Source: G963665495 sp963665495 (GTDB lineage: Bacteria > Desulfobacterota > Desulfovibrionia > Desulfovibrionales > Desulfovibrionaceae). Taken from it: a DNA stretch of 64,000 nt. Positions 54,070-62,887 of this stretch are shown here, piece by piece. The position numbers and the translations under genes are program-made. Location of the stretch: NCBI GenBank assembly GCA_963665495.1, contig OY762289.1, positions 1,612,001 through 1,676,000 on the forward strand, given 5' to 3'. Below the pieces are notes generated by a model that worked only from the letters and a program-made list of their open reading frames with translations, was not told where the DNA came from and ran no database searches. The first letter of the stretch is position 1; the number at the start of each line of letters is the position of its first letter.

Positions 54070-55968
54070 TTATCTGACGACCAGAACAGGTATGGCCACA
54101 CCGTGGCGTACGGGGGCGACTGTTTCGCCGAACAGCAGATCGCCTATTAGGCGGTGCCCGTGCGAGCCCATGACCAGCAGATCAACACCGTGTGTTTCGG
54201 CGAATTTGATCAATTCCTTCGCTGGATGCCCATGAGGCAGGGCGATTTCAACCGCCACGCCGAGAGATTGAATTTCCTCTGCAATCTCCTGGAGGTATTG
54301 TTCGTCTTCACGCGTGTGTTCGTCATAAACATCGCTGCTATAAACCTGTGCCGGAGCAGAATCAACTACATGCACCAGGGTTAGCAGAGCGTTTTCGGCT
54401 TTGGCCATGGCAAGAGCCCGGCCCACAACGGCAGCGTCTCCCGGTTCACGTGCCAGGGCCGCGGCAACATGTTTGGTGGGAGGAGCCGCAATCGCTTCAA
54501 TGACTGCCGAAGCATCTGAGCCGCTTTCCGTATCCCAGCTTCTTTTCTTACGTATCAGGGGGTGCAAAATGACGTACGCGAGAAACAGCGATATTCCTGC
54601 GGTAACGGCCACAGCCAGTAGGGAAACCGCCACGGGGGCTTCACCGGAGAGCCATTCCGATAGTTGGTCATAAACCAGCTTGCCGTTGAGCAGAATGATT
54701 ATCAACGATGTCAGCCAGGCCAGCAGTTTGACCCAGTTTTTATTGGCAAACGAACCCATTTTCAGTTTGTCGCTGGTGAAATGAACCAGAGGCACTATGG
54801 CGAACGGCAGCTGCAGGCTGAGGACAACCTGGCTGAGAATGAGAAGCTGATAGGTACCTTTGTCTCCGGAAATGGAAATCACCACCACTGCGGGCACCAG
54901 GGCGATGGACCGGGTGATTAATCTGCGCAGGAACGGGCGCAGCCGGATTTTGACGAAACCTTCCATGACAATCTGTCCGGCCAGAGTGCCTGTCAGAGTG
55001 GAGCTTTGTCCTGCTGCCAGCAAGGCCAGACCAAAGGCTATGGGAGCAACCTGGGTGCCCAGAAGCTGTTCCAGCATTTTGTCCGCCTGCTGAATTTCCG
55101 TAACTACGACTCCGTGGCGGTAAAATACCGCAGCTGCCAGTATAAGGATGGCCGCATTGACAAAGAAAGCGGCGTTCAGAGCCATGATGGAATCGAGCAG
55201 ATTGAAACGGCAGGCCTGGGCTTTGGAATCGACCAGCCGGGAGACCTTGCGGGTCTGTACCAGCGAGGAGTGCAGATACAGATTGTGCGGCATGACCGTG
55301 GCCCCGATAATGCCTAGAATAATGTAGATGGAGCCTTCTGGAACCGAGGGGGAGAGTCCGGCGATGGCGGCTCCCCAGTCCGGTTTTGCCAGAAACAGGT
55401 TGACGATGAAGCCTCCTGCAATGACGGAGATCAGAGACAGGATAAAGGCTTCCATTTTGCGGATGCCGAGTTTCTGGATCGCCAACAATAAGAAGGTATC
55501 GAACAGGGTGATCAATGCGCCCCAGAGCAGGGGCAGGCCGAAGAGCAGATTCAGACCCAGGATGGTTCCCAGCACCTCGGCGAGATCGCAGGCGGCAATG
55601 GCAATTTCGCATAAAATCCAGAGCGCAAAATTGGCGGCCTTTGAGTATTCCGAGCGGCAGGCCTGCGCCAGGTCTTTACCTGTGACAATGCCCAATCGGG
55701 CTGCAAGCGTTTGCAGCAGAACGGCCATCACATTGGACATCAGGATGACCCATACCAGCGCATAGCCGAAGCGGGAGCCGCCCTCAAGGTCGGTGGCCCA
55801 GTTGCCCGGATCCATGTACCCCACGCTGACAAGATAGGCAGGCCCGGCAAAAGCGAAAATACGCTTCAGTAGATTGGGGTGCTGCGTATTGACACTGCCA
55901 TGCACCTCGCCCAAGGATTTTTCATGGGAAGGCATTTGCCTGCTGTTTGTATGAATTTCTTTGTTCAT
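54070..55968 (-). CDS. mntH: Nramp metal transporter fused to a UspA domain
   Basis: 632 aa. Residues ~35-455 are an Nramp transporter with the metal motifs DPGNWATDLEGGS near residue 57 and GATVMPHNLYLHSS near 220, about eleven helices. Residues ~490-632 are a universal stress protein domain ending GSHGHRLIGDLLFGE and PVLVVR; in the G-2x-G-9x-G(S/T) nucleotide motif the last Ser/Thr is Glu. Nramp proteins import Mn2+ or Fe2+ with protons. The fusion suggests nucleotide-linked control. The start has AAGAAG some distance upstream, which is weak. Confidence 0.9.
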   Translation of the reverse strand: MNKEIHTNSRQMPSHEKSLGEVHGSVNTQHPNLLKRIFAFAGPAYLVSVGYMDPGNWATDLEGGSRFGYALVWVILMSNVMAVLLQTLAARLGIVTGKDLAQACRSEYSKAANFALWILCEIAIAACDLAEVLGTILGLNLLFGLPLLWGALITLFDTFLLLAIQKLGIRKMEAFILSLISVIAGGFIVNLFLAKPDWGAAIAGLSPSVPEGSIYIILGIIGATVMPHNLYLHSSLVQTRKVSRLVDSKAQACRFNLLDSIMALNAAFFVNAAILILAAAVFYRHGVVVTEIQQADKMLEQLLGTQVAPIAFGLALLAAGQSSTLTGTLAGQIVMEGFVKIRLRPFLRRLITRSIALVPAVVVISISGDKGTYQLLILSQVVLSLQLPFAIVPLVHFTSDKLKMGSFANKNWVKLLAWLTSLIIILLNGKLVYDQLSEWLSGEAPVAVSLLAVAVTAGISLFLAYVILHPLIRKKRSWDTESGSDASAVIEAIAAPPTKHVAAALAREPGDAAVVGRALAMAKAENALLTLVHVVDSAPAQVYSSDVYDEHTREDEQYLQEIAEEIQSLGVAVEIALPHGHPAKELIKFAETHGVDLLVMGSHGHRLIGDLLFGETVAPVRHGVAIPVLVVR

Positions 55969-56091
55969 TTAACGTATTACTTCTTTTTAGCTGCAGACTA
56001 TTACGTATAATATCGTATAAAATGATTGTAACAGAACAAATCCGAACTTATGACAATCGGCAAATCAGCAAACTGAAAAGTGTTTGATTTG

Positions 56092-56130
56092 AAGGCATCT
56101 GGGATAAAAGCATTCTGAGATGCCTTTTTT
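56092..56130 (+). terminator. rho-independent terminator
   Basis: AAGGCATCT (56092-56100) pairs with AGATGCCTT (56118-56126) over a 17-nt loop, with the T run continuing to 56130. No plus-strand gene precedes it closely; it may be a leftover of a lost gene. Confidence 0.55.
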
Positions 56131-56416
56131 ATTCTTTGAGAGTGATTTTCATTCGTTTTAATATTCCTGTTGCAGCCATTGTACGCAACCAGTATGTCAT
56201 TTGCAATTTTAAATATGTTGTAATCAAACATTATGTATGAATTAAAAGAGAACTGTCAGAAGGATGTCACGATACATGTTGTCTGCTCCCCCTATGCCTG
56301 CTGGACAGAAGCAAGGCGGCGGCCTGCAGCATGCCGATGTAATTTGCTCTCCTGTCCCGCAACTGCGAGCTGATTTATCAGGCCTCTGCTTTTTTCCCAA
56401 GTCAGCAGGATAAATC

Positions 56417-56444
56417 TTGACAGAGCAATGAACAAAAAGATAAT
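56417..56444 (+). promoter_or_regulatory. promoter of tRNA-Arg
   Basis: TTGACA at 56417-56422, 16 bp, then GATAAT at 56439-56444, 13 bp before the tRNA 5' end. Both hexamers are near consensus. Confidence 0.65.
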
Positions 56445-56457
56445 TATACTTTTTTAC

Positions 56458-56534
<77 letters not shown>

Positions 56535-56640
56535 ATGATTTCAAAGGGTTATGCTTATAAAGCGTAACCCTTTCTTTTTTTGCGCAACATGAGCGCAACA
56601 TTCCTTGCATTTTTTCATCCTCCTGCTGTACTGTTTGGTC

Positions 56641-57813
56641 ATGGCTAAACTGATTGGTTCCAAAAAATTTACTGGTGTTCTGTACCGTGAATCCAAGCGC
56701 AGACATAAAGGCCGCGCTGACCGAATATATTGGATAAAATTTCAGGATGCACGCGGTAAAACACAATGGGAGCAAATAGGTCGGCTTTCTGAAGGCATCA
56801 CGGAGCAGTACTCGCACCAAATACGAACCGAACGCATCAATATGGCCCACCATGGCGAGCTGCCCGTTGATCGTAAAAAGCAGGCGGTGGTTCTGGAAGA
56901 TGTCTTTAGTTCCTACATCGAAAATTCCAAATCTGAAGGAAAGCACACCGCCCCAGAGCAGAGCCGCTACGACAAACATATCCATCCTGTTTACGGCGAT
57001 TGTACGCTTAATGAAATATCTGAAAGCGGGCTTATCTCTTTCAAGGCAAAGCTGGGCGAAAATTTGAGCCCGCAGACCGTAAAGCATGTGCTGGCCTTGA
57101 TGCGTAGGGTTATCAATCACGGTCTGTACGTAAAACTTTGGCAAGGCACTAATCCTGTCAGTCCACAAGCCGGTTTCAAGATGCCCAAAGTAGAAAATAA
57201 GTCGCAACGTTTTCTTACCTCGGAAGAAGCAAGGCTTCTCCTTGATGAACTTGAAAAGCGTTCTCTTGACCTCAGGGATATGGCCTTTTTGAGTATTACC
57301 ACAGGGCTTCGTGCTACATCAATTTTTAAATTGAAAAATAGGGACATCGACTCCATAGCGAATGTTATTCACGCAATCGATAAGGGCGGTCGGCACATCA
57401 TTGTTGATGCGCTCCCTTCCGTCATAAGGTTGCTGGCTAATAGGCCGGGCAATCCTGAAGAACTCATCTTTCCCAACCGCAATGGAACAGTGCGCAATGA
57501 AGTGCCCGATACGTTTTCTCGGGCTGTCAATGCATTGCAACTTAATGATGGGATTACGGACCGTCGTCATCTAATTACCTTTCATACACTGCGGCACACA
57601 TGGGCCTCTTGGCTTGCTCAGTCTGGTGACGTAACACTCCAGGAACTTATGGAGCTGGGCCATTGGGAACGGTACGAAACTGTATTACGCTATGCGCATC
57701 TTATTCCGGGTTCCAACAAAGAAAAATTGCAAATCATCAACGAACAACTTTCATCCGCTCCCGATCGTCCGCCGTTAGCACTTGTGCCGCTGCGAAAAAA
57801 GCGTCAAGGTTAG
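56641..57813 (+). CDS. int: tyrosine recombinase, integrase of the tRNA-Arg element
   Basis: 390 aa from ATG 56641. A P4-like N-terminal arm-binding region (~1-80) precedes a SAM-like core-binding domain (~85-180) and the catalytic domain: Arg in TGLRATS, HTLRHTWAS (H-x-x-R), GHWERYETVLRYAHL with the Tyr nucleophile. All catalytic residues look present, so it could be active. The C-terminal 77 bp overlap the AlpA-like gene on the other strand. Confidence 0.92.
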   Translation: MAKLIGSKKFTGVLYRESKRRHKGRADRIYWIKFQDARGKTQWEQIGRLSEGITEQYSHQIRTERINMAHHGELPVDRKKQAVVLEDVFSSYIENSKSEGKHTAPEQSRYDKHIHPVYGDCTLNEISESGLISFKAKLGENLSPQTVKHVLALMRRVINHGLYVKLWQGTNPVSPQAGFKMPKVENKSQRFLTSEEARLLLDELEKRSLDLRDMAFLSITTGLRATSIFKLKNRDIDSIANVIHAIDKGGRHIIVDALPSVIRLLANRPGNPEELIFPNRNGTVRNEVPDTFSRAVNALQLNDGITDRRHLITFHTLRHTWASWLAQSGDVTLQELMELGHWERYETVLRYAHLIPGSNKEKLQIINEQLSSAPDRPPLALVPLRKKRQG

Positions 57814-57955
57814 CAATGGAATAGAGCACTCGCCCGTGTGGTTTGCTCCAACTGGGGCCAATTCCGCGCAAACGCCAGTCTTCCAGAGTTCTTTTGGGAA
57901 TATTGTAGACTATTTCAACCTCTTTTGTAGTTAAAAATTTCCGAGTCAATTCCAC
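57737..57955 (-). CDS. AlpA/MerR-like helix-turn-helix protein (excisionase candidate)
   Basis: 72 aa with a strong GGAGGT site six bases before the GTG. LTTKEVEIVYNIPKRTLEDWRLRGIGPSWSKPHGRVLYSIANLD is the HTH_17-type winged-helix motif (given here in parts of the domain: KEVEIVYNIP, RTLEDWRLRG, VLYSIANLD). Such proteins regulate or direct excision of integrative elements. It is encoded antisense across the integrase 3' end, so transcription of the two genes would collide. Confidence 0.8.
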   Translation of the reverse strand: MELTRKFLTTKEVEIVYNIPKRTLEDWRLRGIGPSWSKPHGRVLYSIANLDAFFAAAQVLTADDRERMKVVR

Positions 57956-58442
57956 GTATGACCTCCTGAATGATGAAAGATTTTTAGTTTAATTTGTTAA
58001 GTCGATAAGATACGTCTTACTGCATGACTGTAATGTCCTTCTGCGCTTGCAGAGAGTATTTGTGCTTCCTCAGTAGTCTATGCGTCAGGATGTACCAAAC
58101 TCAGCACGCTAGCTCACTCCACAAAATAGGACACTTTTTCATTGGAATTTCGTAAGGCGAATGATATCTAAACAAATAAGCTATTAATATCAGGATGATG
58201 GGAGTATAATGTGTAAAAAAATTTTGTGCCTAGATTTTATTCTGTGTGTAAAAATTAACAATTATAGTTAATTAACAAACAAACAGAATTTTTTTTGTAT
58301 TTGATTTTGAGTGAGTGATCTGAAACTTTTGGTATACTCCGAAAATTAATATATATTTTTTATTGTAATTTTGAATAGTTGGCTTGTCACTACTTGACTG
58401 TGCCACTTTAGGGGCAAGGACAATAAAATGGAATTTTGAAAA
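57956..58442. other. gene-free AT-rich region of the element
   Basis: About 490 bp between the AlpA-like gene and the 379-aa gene. Promoters for both are expected here. I see no clear repeats or RNA. Confidence 0.45.
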
Positions 58443-59582
58443 ATGTGCAATGACTTTGAAAGTTGGCTGAAACAACATGAAATGAAGCCATCTTCTACAA
58501 CTGCAGAACAGTTGGCTGAATATGGAAAATTAGCCGAACAATGGAAAGGAAAAGGTCCAAACGAACTAATATGTCATATTCGTGATGACTTTGCTAAGCG
58601 GATACTTTTAAGGATAGATGAAACAGATTTTTTTATTGATTGTATTCGTAATATTGTTAATGCATGTAGGCATGAACATTTGATATCCTTTGCAAGTAAA
58701 TGGGAGAAAAATTATAATGGAGCATCTTTTTTCTTTGATCTAATTAATATAATTGATAAAAAATATATTTCAAAATGTTTTTCCTTGCATGATTTGTTAT
58801 TTGCTATGGATAATTTAAGAATTACTGTTAACGCATGGAATACATTAGATGATATATTAAAGCAATCCGAATTGTGGGTATATCAAGACGATGTTGCCCT
58901 CTCACATATTGATTGGATACGCATGATAGTATGGTTTCTCACTCCGGAACAAGAGGTGCTTTCAAAGCATAATTTCTATTGGAATTTAAACAACGATAGT
59001 GAAGATAAAATTAAATTTTATATGAAGCAATGTACTTATTGTTGGAGAAATGTATGCATGGATGGAGCAAGAAAGCGAGCTGTTTGCCACCTCCATAAAG
59101 GTGTCGATGAAAAATTTAGAAAACGTCACAACAGGATGAAACAAAAACTTGGACAAGATGGAACGCCTCTGTTGGATTACTACTTTTCCGTAATTATGAG
59201 TCGATTGCGGGGCAAAGGTTGGGGCAATATACAAACGGACAAAGAGTTTTCTTCTTATCACATTGCATACGAACAGAACAAAGCGTTCCTCTCTTCCCCT
59301 TGGAAGAATCGTCATTTATTCAAGCCTGCTAAGATTGTAGCTTGTTTACCAGAAGTAGCAAAAATGTTTCCATCGACTGAAATTACTTTTCTTCAACTTA
59401 TGGAAAAGGTGGAATCTCTATCTATTTCAGAAGAGGATCAAAAGTATAAGGATTTCCGAAGAAAGTACACTGAGCACATGACCGAGTTCTTTTATAAATA
59501 TTATGAAACACTGGCATGGACTGAGGCTTGGAAGCTCCTAGAATTGGAATATACTCCTGGCCGTCCTCCTAAACTGAAGTAG
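58443..59582 (+). CDS. unknown element protein with Cys/His motif
   Basis: 379 aa, AT-rich. The N-terminal ~185 residues are helical. Near residues 198-220 is a Cys/His cluster (CTYCWRNVC, then AVCHLHKG) that could bind zinc. The C-terminal half is basic and ends in PGRPPKLK, suggesting contact with nucleic acid. I recognise no family. It is the first cargo gene after the integrase module. The ribosome site is weak (TGGA at distance). It may be a defence or regulatory gene; that is only inferred from location. Confidence 0.6.
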   Translation: MCNDFESWLKQHEMKPSSTTAEQLAEYGKLAEQWKGKGPNELICHIRDDFAKRILLRIDETDFFIDCIRNIVNACRHEHLISFASKWEKNYNGASFFFDLINIIDKKYISKCFSLHDLLFAMDNLRITVNAWNTLDDILKQSELWVYQDDVALSHIDWIRMIVWFLTPEQEVLSKHNFYWNLNNDSEDKIKFYMKQCTYCWRNVCMDGARKRAVCHLHKGVDEKFRKRHNRMKQKLGQDGTPLLDYYFSVIMSRLRGKGWGNIQTDKEFSSYHIAYEQNKAFLSSPWKNRHLFKPAKIVACLPEVAKMFPSTEITFLQLMEKVESLSISEEDQKYKDFRRKYTEHMTEFFYKYYETLAWTEAWKLLELEYTPGRPPKLK

Positions 59583-59651
59583 TCTCGATTTGATCTGACA
59601 ATTTTTTTTAACAAAGAAAGTTTTTTGCTTATGATGGGATAGGTTATCAAG

Positions 59652-59752
59652 ACTGGCAAGGCCTGGGCAATGAAAAAGAGTCTTCGCGGACTGTGGGAAT
59701 ATTTGCCCGTGGGTTAAACCGAGCGTTTCTGAAAAAGTGTTGATCTTGAGGT
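59652..59752 (+). pseudogene. ISL3-family transposase remnant, left part
   Basis: The translated fragment TGKAWAMKKSLRGLWEYLPVG resembles the C-terminal part of ISL3 transposases (consensus with K-A-W-A-x-K-E-x-x-R-x-x-W-E-Y), here with stops following. The remnant is cut at 59752 by the IS4-family element and continues at 61013. Confidence 0.65.
59744..59752. repeat. 9-bp target-site duplication, left
   Basis: TCTTGAGGT immediately before the left inverted repeat, repeated exactly at 61013-61021. Shows intact insertion by the IS4-type element. Confidence 0.85.
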
Positions 59753-61012
59753 CAATCGTGTCCGGTTAACCGAGCAAGGTAAACAGTGGATAACTATTTT
59801 CGATCTTTGACAATTTATCTGGTGGCTTGAAAAAAGATTCCAGGTCGGTACGTTTGAATACGTTCAGCTGCAGCAACTGCAGCATCTCCTGGATGGGCCA
59901 GCCGATTCTGGATGTGAACTTCAGAAACGCGACCAGCAAGTATATGATCATGGCTACGTAGATCTGCGACAGCACGGCATTTTTTGATGTCCCTACGAAA
60001 CGTTTGATCTTGAGGTTCTGCTTGATCAGCCGGAAGAAGATTTCTATCTGCCAGCGGTCTTTGTAAATTTCGGCGATGGTTCTGGCAGAGAGCGTGAAGT
60101 GACTGGTCAGGTACACGTAATGCTTACCGGTTTTGGCGTCCCGATAGCCAACACGTCGGAGTTTGAGAGGCTTGCCGCCGCTCATGACCTGGATAATCTG
60201 ATCCGAGGTGCCCCCCAGCTTTTTGTTGACTGGCCTGCGCTCCAGCATCTTGTAAGACATATTTTTCTTCTGCCGGGTGACGAAGAACACGCCTGCCTGA
60301 ATGAGCGCAGCGAACCAGCGATAGCAGACATAGCCCCGGTCAAACACGACGATGGATCCCTTGGGCATCGTGAGGGCCTTGGCGATTTTGGATTCATGCT
60401 TTCTCGCGTCGGTGATTTCCAAGAAAGCCGGGATGTGCCCGTCGTGGTCCAGGAGGGCATGAAGTTTGATTCCGCCACGTTTCTCGCGGAATGAGGCCCA
60501 CGGGAACTGTTCAAGGCTGAGTTTGACGGTGGAGGCATCGAGACTGAAGAGTTTGTTTTTGAAACGGAATCTGTGAACAGGCGAAACAGTTTGGCATCGC
60601 TTGTACATCTCACCGAACAAGGTCTGGAAAAATTCCGCTGGTCGGTTGTTGTTGGCGTTGGAAAAAGTAGATCTGGCTACGGGCTTCGCCCCCAGGTGAT
60701 AGAGCTTTCGAGCGTTCACGGCCAGATTGCGGATGCCGTCTCGCATGGAATGGCGGGCCGCCAGATGGATGAACGAGAGGCAGACAAACTGATTCCATCG
60801 ACTGAAAACACGTGTTTCCCGCTCAGTCGGATGCTTACGTTCGGCTTGCGTAAAAACATGTCTCGGAATCAGGGATAGCAGCTGGGAGAGGATTGTGTTA
60901 TTATGGGCCACGTCCAAAATCTCCTTTGTTATGATTGGGTTAGCTGCTAATTCCATAACATATATGCTAAAGATTTTGGACGTTTTTCTTTGGGGCTAAC
61001 CGGACACGATTG
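59753..61012 (-). mobile_element. IS4-family insertion sequence, 1260 bp
   Basis: 19-bp terminal inverted repeats (left CAATCGTGTCCGGTTAACC, right the complement with one mismatch), 9-bp target duplications and one intact transposase on the minus strand. The transposase stop codon lies in the left repeat. The element looks complete and possibly active. Confidence 0.92.
59766..60956 (-). CDS. IS4-family transposase (DUF4372-type N-terminus)
   Basis: 396 aa. The N-terminal region has the RNLAVNARKLYHLGAK and ARSTFSNANNNRP pieces typical of DUF4372-containing IS4 transposases. The DDE domain has FSLDASTVKLSL (first Asp), IVVFDRGYVCYRWF (second Asp) and the Y-(2)-R-(3)-E signature YKDRWQIEIFFRLIKQNLK. 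All catalytic positions are kept, so it is probably functional. Confidence 0.92.
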   Translation of the reverse strand: MELAANPIITKEILDVAHNNTILSQLLSLIPRHVFTQAERKHPTERETRVFSRWNQFVCLSFIHLAARHSMRDGIRNLAVNARKLYHLGAKPVARSTFSNANNNRPAEFFQTLFGEMYKRCQTVSPVHRFRFKNKLFSLDASTVKLSLEQFPWASFREKRGGIKLHALLDHDGHIPAFLEITDARKHESKIAKALTMPKGSIVVFDRGYVCYRWFAALIQAGVFFVTRQKKNMSYKMLERRPVNKKLGGTSDQIIQVMSGGKPLKLRRVGYRDAKTGKHYVYLTSHFTLSARTIAEIYKDRWQIEIFFRLIKQNLKIKRFVGTSKNAVLSQIYVAMIIYLLVAFLKFTSRIGWPIQEMLQLLQLNVFKRTDLESFFKPPDKLSKIENSYPLFTLLG

Positions 61013-61021
61013 TCTTGAGGT
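61013..61021. repeat. 9-bp target-site duplication, right
   Basis: TCTTGAGGT, the exact duplicate of 59744-59752, directly after the right inverted repeat. Confidence 0.85.
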
Positions 61022-61210
61022 AAACGCTCAAAGTTCGCGCCGATGAGCAAGGTCACAATACCCATGGATCACATGGACAACATCGAGACTTTCTGTTGGC
61101 ATAGAGTGACCAATGCCATTGTGGAAGGATCGAGCAGAAAAGCATGGCCATCAAACGACTGGCCTGTTGCCTAATACTCGAACACACTTTTGGTTTACAC
61201 AGGCAAAATC
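61022..61210 (+). pseudogene. ISL3-family transposase remnant, right part
   Basis: The frame gives HRVTNAIVEGSSRK and, after a shift, MAIKRLACC, matching the ISL3 transposase C-terminus (HRITNA..EG, then IKRLACGYRN). Frames change and stops occur, so it is dead. It is the continuation of 59652-59752, so the IS4-type element landed in an older element. Confidence 0.65.
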
Positions 61211-61400
61211 GTTTTTAAATTAATCCGTTCAATTGAAATGGTTTGAGAAAACACAATCCTTGGGTTGACTTATTGCTAAATCAGCGCAAAATAGATAAGG
61301 TTATATTTTTATGGAAAATTACCAATTACTAGTTGAATAGCGTTTTTCCAAGAGTATAGTAAACTTTCTCTATGAAAAACGAAATCAACAACAAACGTCC

Positions 61401-61512
61401 CCTAGTGTCGTGTCCGCGTTTTTCGTCGATAGATTTATTGCATTACAACTCAGGAAATGCACGGCTTTTCTGCGAAATTATTATAGACGAATTTCAAGCA
61501 CGCAACACTAGG
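61401..61512. mobile_element. MITE-like element, 112 bp
   Basis: The ends CCTAGTGTCGTGT… and the complement of …CACGCAACACTAGG form imperfect terminal inverted repeats of about 35 bp (CCTAGTGT, then TTCGTC and ATA shared). No coding capacity. It is probably a deletion derivative of a larger insertion sequence. The remaining 61211-61563 is AT-rich with no gene. Confidence 0.6.
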
Positions 61513-61563
61513 TTTAGATGGTTACATATTCAAAGCTATTATTAAATATTTGAGGACGATTGA

Positions 61564-62748
61564 ATGGCTAATAGAGATATGAGTACACTTTTAGGAATAA
61601 AAAATTTGAACACAATCGGTGAGTTAGGCAAGTTTTTTCGCCAGCAACAAGCGATGTTGGACAAAACATCGTTTGCCACTAGAACGCTTTTTGAGTCACC
61701 CGTCGCAAAGTTGCTGGAACCGATTAACGATACTCCATTTTCAAGACAGGTGCAACAGCTTGAAAATTCAATCAACGCTCTGAATACATTGATGACTAAA
61801 ACAGAATTGCCCATTGGTCAGTTCCAGGCAATGGTTAATTCCTCAAGCTTAAACGCAACCAGAAAGCTCTCTAAATCCATGGCTTCTCTTGCAGCATTTT
61901 ACACTCCAGCTTTGAAAACAAGTGAGAAACTTTCAGGGGTAACTTTAAAATCAATATGTAATTCACCAGCGCTGAATATTACCAATGAATTTTCTAATTT
62001 AGCTACGAATAGACATTTAATTCATTCACCAGTGCTAAATACAATTCGCATTATTGAAGATACATTATCGTCAGATTCTTTGTCAAAATTTGCACAAACC
62101 ATAAACTCAAGCTTCGGACACGCAGTAGCATCATACATTGATTCAATTAAATTAACACTACAGGAGGTTGATCACGAAGAGGAAGAGTCAAATCATTTAC
62201 TAAATGCCTTAACATTTATTGAAGACGAGCTAAGTTTGCTTGAAAACAGTGAAAGCAATCTTCAACTTGCACAATTATGGCACACAAGTGGCATAGCCTT
62301 AGAAAATATTTATATAGCATTTATAAATACTATACAAAAATGTTCACCGAAATTACAAATCGCTACAATGTTTATTTTTTTGCAGATTTTTAACATTTGC
62401 ATTAACGTATTAAGTAACCATATTTATAGCGAGCTAAACGTTATAACCCCAATAAACTATACAAAAAGTCATAAAATAACTATTAAAGAAAAAAAAGATA
62501 TCAAGGAAATAATTTTAGGAAGCCTCCTCAGAAGTAATCTACGATATGTAAAAGTTAAAACAAAGCTAAATATAAGAGAGGCACCTGGAAAGAATTCAAA
62601 AGTGATCGCTCAATTATCACCTTTATGGATAGTATATGAAGAATATAAAATAAACCGTTGGATTTATATTAGATATATTAACCCAGACAATAATAGGTGG
62701 TGCAGTGGATGGGCCTTTTCAAAATATCTTAAAAAAATTCATCAATAG
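61564..62748 (+). CDS. unknown helical membrane protein with C-terminal SH3-like domain
   Basis: 394 aa. Residues ~1-240 are helical with many Leu, Ser and Asn and no membrane helix. One hydrophobic segment (~268-290, MFIFLQIFNICINVL) follows, then a charged linker. An SH3b-like domain closes the chain at ~330-390 (LNIREAPGKNSKVIAQL, WIYIRYI, CSGWAFSKYL). GAGG is eight bases before the ATG. It is AT-rich and on the same strand 139 bp before the helicase. The mix of membrane anchor and peptide-binding domain next to a helicase fits a two-gene accessory or defence unit; the function is unknown. Confidence 0.65.
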   Translation: MANRDMSTLLGIKNLNTIGELGKFFRQQQAMLDKTSFATRTLFESPVAKLLEPINDTPFSRQVQQLENSINALNTLMTKTELPIGQFQAMVNSSSLNATRKLSKSMASLAAFYTPALKTSEKLSGVTLKSICNSPALNITNEFSNLATNRHLIHSPVLNTIRIIEDTLSSDSLSKFAQTINSSFGHAVASYIDSIKLTLQEVDHEEEESNHLLNALTFIEDELSLLENSESNLQLAQLWHTSGIALENIYIAFINTIQKCSPKLQIATMFIFLQIFNICINVLSNHIYSELNVITPINYTKSHKITIKEKKDIKEIILGSLLRSNLRYVKVKTKLNIREAPGKNSKVIAQLSPLWIVYEEYKINRWIYIRYINPDNNRWCSGWAFSKYLKKIHQ

Positions 62749-62869
62749 TTACAGTTACAAACTACACAGCGTTACGTTTATGTTTTGAATTTGGCTAAAC
62801 TGCTGAATAATAACCATCTTAAAGTCTTAATAATTAAATTTAAATAAGTAATTTATTAACTTTTTTTGC

Positions 62870-62875
62870 TATAAT
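62870..62875 (+). promoter_or_regulatory. extended -10 box before the helicase gene
   Basis: TGCTATAAT (extended -10, TATAAT at 62870-62875) lies 12 bp before the helicase ATG. No clear -35. A very short leader would result. Supports a separate promoter for the helicase. Confidence 0.45.
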
Positions 62876-62887
62876 ACGAGGTTCAAA

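Larger units (their letters stand above)
55969..56457. other. gene-free AT-rich region before the tRNA
   Basis: About 490 bp upstream of mntH and of the tRNA. It has several TACGTA-type short palindromes near 56000-56030 and one hairpin terminator at 56092-56130. No supported gene. Confidence 0.5.
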
